DNA of 16,792 nt from RPQJ01 sp963714645. GTDB taxonomy: Bacteria > Pseudomonadota > Gammaproteobacteria > Steroidobacterales > Steroidobacteraceae. The position numbers and the translations under genes are program-made. Below the pieces are notes generated by a model that was given only the letters and a program-made list of their open reading frames with translations, was not told where the DNA came from and searched no databases. This document shows, piece by piece, positions 12,835-16,792 of the stretch. The stretch lies in the NCBI GenBank assembly GCA_963714645.1, contig CAVQQX010000057.1, positions 1 to 16,792 on the forward strand, read 5' to 3'. Each line of letters begins with the position of its first letter. Positions within the stretch are counted from its first letter, which is position 1.

Positions 12835-13911
12835 TCAGAGCACGCCCTTGCTGCTCGGCAGTTCGGTGCCCTCGACGCGCACGGCCTGGCGCAGCGCCCG
12901 CCCGAATGCCTTGAAACAGGCCTCGACCATGTGGTGGGAATTCTCGCCCTGCACCTGCACGTGCACTGCGGCACCGAGACTGTCGGCTAACGACCGGAAG
13001 ACGTGGGGCACCAGCTCGGTCGGCAGGCCACCGACGGCTTCCCGCCCGAACCGCCCCTCGAAGACCGCGAACGCGCGCCCCGAGAGATCGATCGTGACCT
13101 GCGCCCGGGCTTCGTCCATCGGCAGGACGAACCCGAAACGCGCGATGCCGACCTTGTCGCCGAGCGCTTCCCGCAACGCCTGCCCCAGCGCGAGGGCACA
13201 GTCCTCGACCGTGTGGTGTTCGTCGATCTCGAGATCGCCGACGCAGCTCAACTCGAGCGCGAACCCGCCGTGACGGGCCACCTGCTCGAGCATGTGATCG
13301 TAGAAGCCGATGCCGGTCGCGATGGCCACCGGTCCCGTGCGGTCGAGGTCCACCCGCACGTGGATCGACGTCTCGCGGGTCTTGCGCACCACGGTCGAGC
13401 GCCGGGCGGGCCGTCGCAGTCGCCCGGCCACGGCAGCCCACGTGGCGCCGTCAGCGCCATCGGCACGAACGCGCAACCCCTGCAGGCCCAGGTTGGCCGC
13501 GAGCTCGAGGTCGGTGTCGCGGTCGCCGATCACGTAGCTCTGTCCGCGGTCGATGACGTGTCGCGCGAAGTACTCCCGCAGCAGGCCGGTGCGCGGCTTG
13601 CGGCAGTCGCAGCCGTCCTGCGGACGGTGCGGACAGAAAAACTCCGCGTCGAACTCGATGCCCTGCGAAGCGAAAAGGTGCCGGATGAAATCCTGCGTTT
13701 CGCGAAATGCCGGTTCCGGCAAACTGGCCGTGCCGAGCCCGTCCTGGTTGCTGACCAGAACGAAGCGGTACCCCGCCTGCCTCAGTTCGAGCAGTGCCGG
13801 GATGACGCCTGGGAGCAGGCGCACCTTCCCGACGCGGTCGACCTGCTCGTCCGGCGGCTCCTCGACCAGCGTGCCGTCGCGGTCGATGAACAGCACTCGC
13901 CGGGCGCTCAT
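12835..13911 (-). CDS. hisB: Bifunctional histidinol-phosphatase / imidazoleglycerol-phosphate dehydratase
   Basis: This 358-residue enterobacterial-type HisB carries two separate steps. Residues 1 to about 165 are a HAD phosphatase: FIDRDGTLVEEP with the DxDGT nucleophile, LVSNQDGLG, the zinc-binding CPHRPQDGCDCRKP and YVIGDRDTDLELA. Residues about 168-358 are the dehydratase: RETSIHVRVDLD, GFYDHMLEQ, DEHHTVEDCALALG and ENSHHMVEACFKAFGRAL, the paired manganese-binding His motifs. The fused form is found mainly in gammaproteobacteria and their relatives, supporting the taxonomic guess. ATG 13911 overlaps the hisC stop in an ATGA. Confidence 0.96.
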   Translation of the reverse strand: MSARRVLFIDRDGTLVEEPPDEQVDRVGKVRLLPGVIPALLELRQAGYRFVLVSNQDGLGTASLPEPAFRETQDFIRHLFASQGIEFDAEFFCPHRPQDGCDCRKPRTGLLREYFARHVIDRGQSYVIGDRDTDLELAANLGLQGLRVRADGADGATWAAVAGRLRRPARRSTVVRKTRETSIHVRVDLDRTGPVAIATGIGFYDHMLEQVARHGGFALELSCVGDLEIDEHHTVEDCALALGQALREALGDKVGIARFGFVLPMDEARAQVTIDLSGRAFAVFEGRFGREAVGGLPTELVPHVFRSLADSLGAAVHVQVQGENSHHMVEACFKAFGRALRQAVRVEGTELPSSKGVL

Positions 13912-14966
13912 GCGGGCGCCGCCGCAGCCAGCAACCGCTGGTTCTGCTCCGGCGTGCCGACGGACACCCGGACGCAGTTCTTGAGCCAGGGGGCGGTCGA
14001 GAAATCCCGGACGATCAGGCCCGCGGACTTGCCGGCGTCGATGAAGGCCCGTGCATCCCGGCATTCGACCAGCAGGAAATTGGCGTCGGACGGGTGGACC
14101 TGCAGCACGTTCGCAGACCCGGCGAGCCGTCGCTCGAGCAATGCACGTTCGTCGAGCAGCGTCCGGATGCGGGCCGCCGCGAGCGCCCGCTGCGGGGCTT
14201 CCGTCAGTGCGAGCACCTCGTCGACCGTCGACGCGGGAATGGCATATGGCGGGATGATGCGCTTCAGCAGCCCCACGATGTCCTCGCTGGCGACCAGCGT
14301 GCCCAGGCGCGCCCCGGCGAGCGCATAGGCCTTGGACAGGGTCCGCAGCACGACCAGGTTCGGAAACTCTCCCAGGCGCGCGATCATGCTCGCCTGGCCG
14401 GAAAATTCCAGGTAAGCCTCGTCGAGCACCACGAGAGCCCGGCCCTCGAGTGCCCGGCAGACGCGCTCGATGTCCGCCACGTCGAGCAGGTTGCCCGTCG
14501 GGTTGTTGGGCGAACAGAGGAAGACCAGCTTCGAGCGTGCGCCGGCGTCGAGCAGGGCCGGTACGTCCAGCGCGAATCCCTCGCGGCGCAGCGGCACCTC
14601 GAGCACGTCGGCGCCCTGGATCCCGGCGGCCACCTTGTAGAACCCGAACGTGGGCGGCGTGATCGCAACACGGTCGACACCGGCGCGGCAGAACGCGCGC
14701 GCGAGCAGGTCGATGGCTTCGTCGCTGCCGCGGCCGACGAGCAGGTGGCGCGGCGCAATGCCGTACAGCTGCGACATCCGTTCCACCAGCGCCCGCGGCT
14801 GCGGCTCTGGATACCGGTTCAGACCGGCGCGCGAATTGTCGCCCTGCGCACGCCAGGGCATCTCGTTCGCGTGCATGCGTTCGTACGCCGGATCCCAGGC
14901 AGCGTGCTGGTACGGTTGCAGCCGCAGGATGTCGGGCCGTGCCAGGTCGAGGACCGAGCCGCTCAT
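13908..14966 (-). CDS. hisC: Histidinol-phosphate aminotransferase
   Basis: This 352-residue fold-type I PLP enzyme converts imidazole acetol phosphate to histidinol phosphate. It shows the HisC start DILRLQPYQ, NRYPEPQ, GRGSDEAIDLL, PTFGFYKVAA, FLCSPNNPTGN, VVLDEAYLEFSG, and TLSKAYALAGARLG with the Schiff-base Lys. RVSVGTPEQN at the C-terminus holds the substrate-binding Arg. No residue appears missing. ATG 14966 overlaps the hisD stop in an ATGA, and the start fits the family length. Confidence 0.96.
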   Translation of the reverse strand: MSGSVLDLARPDILRLQPYQHAAWDPAYERMHANEMPWRAQGDNSRAGLNRYPEPQPRALVERMSQLYGIAPRHLLVGRGSDEAIDLLARAFCRAGVDRVAITPPTFGFYKVAAGIQGADVLEVPLRREGFALDVPALLDAGARSKLVFLCSPNNPTGNLLDVADIERVCRALEGRALVVLDEAYLEFSGQASMIARLGEFPNLVVLRTLSKAYALAGARLGTLVASEDIVGLLKRIIPPYAIPASTVDEVLALTEAPQRALAAARIRTLLDERALLERRLAGSANVLQVHPSDANFLLVECRDARAFIDAGKSAGLIVRDFSTAPWLKNCVRVSVGTPEQNQRLLAAAAPA

Positions 14967-16284
14967 GCCGGAACGTCCCGTGCCAGTGCCTCGAGGCGAA
15001 CGGTCACGGCATTCGCGTGCGCGTCCAGCGACTCGAGGCGTGCGAGCGTCTGCGCGACGGGCCCGAGTCCGGCGAGGCCGGCCGGGCTCAGTTCCTGCAC
15101 CGTGATCCGCTTGACGAAGTCGCCGACCCCGAGCCCGCTGTATGCCCGTGCATGACCGTACGTCGGCAGCACGTGATTGGTGCCGCTGCAGTAGTCGCCC
15201 ATCGTTTCGGGCGTCCATTCACCGAGGAACACCGAGCCGGCGTTCACGACCTGATGCAGCAGCGCCCGCGGTGCGCGCACCTGCAGGATCAGGTGTTCCG
15301 GCGCGTACCGGTTGCTGACCTCCATTGCGGTCCCGAGGTCCGTCACGATGAGCGCCCGGCTCTCGCCGATCGACCGTGCCGCGATTTCGCGACGCGGGAG
15401 CCGCTCGAGCTGGATCGCCACTTCCGCTGCACAGGCCGCTGCGAACTCGACCGAGGTCGTGACGAGCAGCACCTGCGCATCGGGGCCGTGCTCGGCCTGG
15501 GCGAGCAGGTCGGCGGCGACGAACGCGGGCCGCGCCGCTTCGTCGGCCACTACGAGCACTTCCGACGGTCCGGCCGGCAGGTCGAGCGCCGCCCCGTCCG
15601 CATCCTGCGCGACGACCTGCTTTGCCGCGGTGACCCAGGCGTTGCCCGGCCCGAAGATCTTGGCGACTTTCGGCACCGAGGCCGTTCCATACGCCATGGC
15701 GGCGATCGCCTGCGAGCCGCCGACCTTGAATACCCGATCGACACCGCAGAGCCGCGCGGCTACGAGCACTGCCGGGTCGGCCTTGCCGTCGTCGCGCGGC
15801 GGCGTGCAGAGGATCCGGAGCGGGCAACCCGCGATGCGGGCCGGTACCGCCAGCATCAGCACCGTCGACGGCAGCGGGGCGCTGCCGGCGGGCACGTACA
15901 AACCGACTGCCTCGAGCGGCACGCTGAGACGTTCGCAGACGACCCCGGGCGACGTCTCGACACGGAGCGGCTCGAGCACTTGCGCCTGGTGGAACCGGCT
16001 CACGTTCGCGACGGCGCGTGCCAGCGCCTCGTGCTGTGCGTGGTTCAACGCCGCGGCGGCGGCCGCGAACTCGGGTTCGCCCACTTCGACCGTGGCCACT
16101 TCGACCCCGTCGAAGCGCCGCGTATACTCGCGCAACGCGGCGTCGCCCCGCGCACGCACATCCGCCACGATGTCCCGGACGCCGGCGAGCAAGGCCGCCG
16201 TCTCGCGCTGCGACGGCCGGCGCAGCACGTCCTGGCGACGTGCCTCGTCGAGCGCATTCCAGTGCAGGATCTCGAGCGCGCGGC

Positions 16285-16288
<4 letters not shown>
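14963..16288 (-). CDS. hisD: Histidinol dehydrogenase
   Basis: This 441-residue zinc enzyme oxidises histidinol to histidine in two NAD-dependent steps, the end of the pathway. Characteristic segments are VGLYVPAGSAPLPSTVLM, KVGGSQAIAAMAYGT, KIFGPGNAWVTAAKQ, DLPAGPSEVLV, DLLAQAEHGPDAQ (zinc-binding Gln and His), RYAPEHLIL (catalytic Glu-His pair), and MGDYCSGTNHVLPT with GVGDFVKR near the C-terminus. Full length for the family. ATG 16288 overlaps the hisG stop in an ATGA, which fixes the start. Confidence 0.97.

Positions 16289-16792
<504 letters not shown>

Overview
The window reads as a high-GC proteobacterial chromosome fragment, most likely a gammaproteobacterium near the Xanthomonadales/Nevskiales. 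This is inferred from GC-rich codon use, the fused aspartokinase/diaminopimelate decarboxylase gene (lysAC, best known from Xanthomonas and Xylella), the E. coli-type asd, the bifunctional hisB and the long-form hisG. Both ends look like contig edges: the left begins in a T-tract directly before a group II intron, and the right ends in about 147 nt of pure purine repeat.

Left to right: (1) 10-1887, an apparently complete group IIC intron with domains V and VI visible and a reverse transcriptase/maturase. (2) 1970-3228, two plus-strand genes of unknown role, a small zinc-ribbon protein and a TerB-like/DUF697-like protein. (3) 3229-3363, a short GTGAG-rich repeat abutting a 32-codon minus-strand remnant of a histidine phosphatase gene. 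(4) 3362-4201, a SAM hydroxide adenosyltransferase (DUF62) gene. (5) 4299-10080, a plus-strand cluster behind a good sigma70 promoter: a small charged protein, lysAC, asd, a MazG-like pyrophosphohydrolase and an MFS transporter. (6) 10095-16645, a minus-strand histidine operon in the order hisG(partial)-hisD-hisC-hisB-hisH-hisA-hisF-hisIE, convergent with the lysine cluster across a 14-nt gap.

The lysine cluster encodes the first, second and last steps from aspartate to lysine (LysAC, Asd, LysAC again). The his operon covers nearly the whole histidine pathway, with most adjacent genes joined by ATGA stop/start overlaps.

The main unexpected points are: hisF appears to start at an ATT codon with a well-placed Shine-Dalgarno sequence; the 124-nt leader of lysAC can fold into a compact junction of three hairpins closed by a helix that covers the likely ribosome-binding site; a histidine phosphatase gene has been cut off at a repeat; and hisG is interrupted by a purine microsatellite at the window edge. 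I found no convincing new multi-gene defence or mobile system. The lysAC leader is the best candidate for an undescribed regulatory element.
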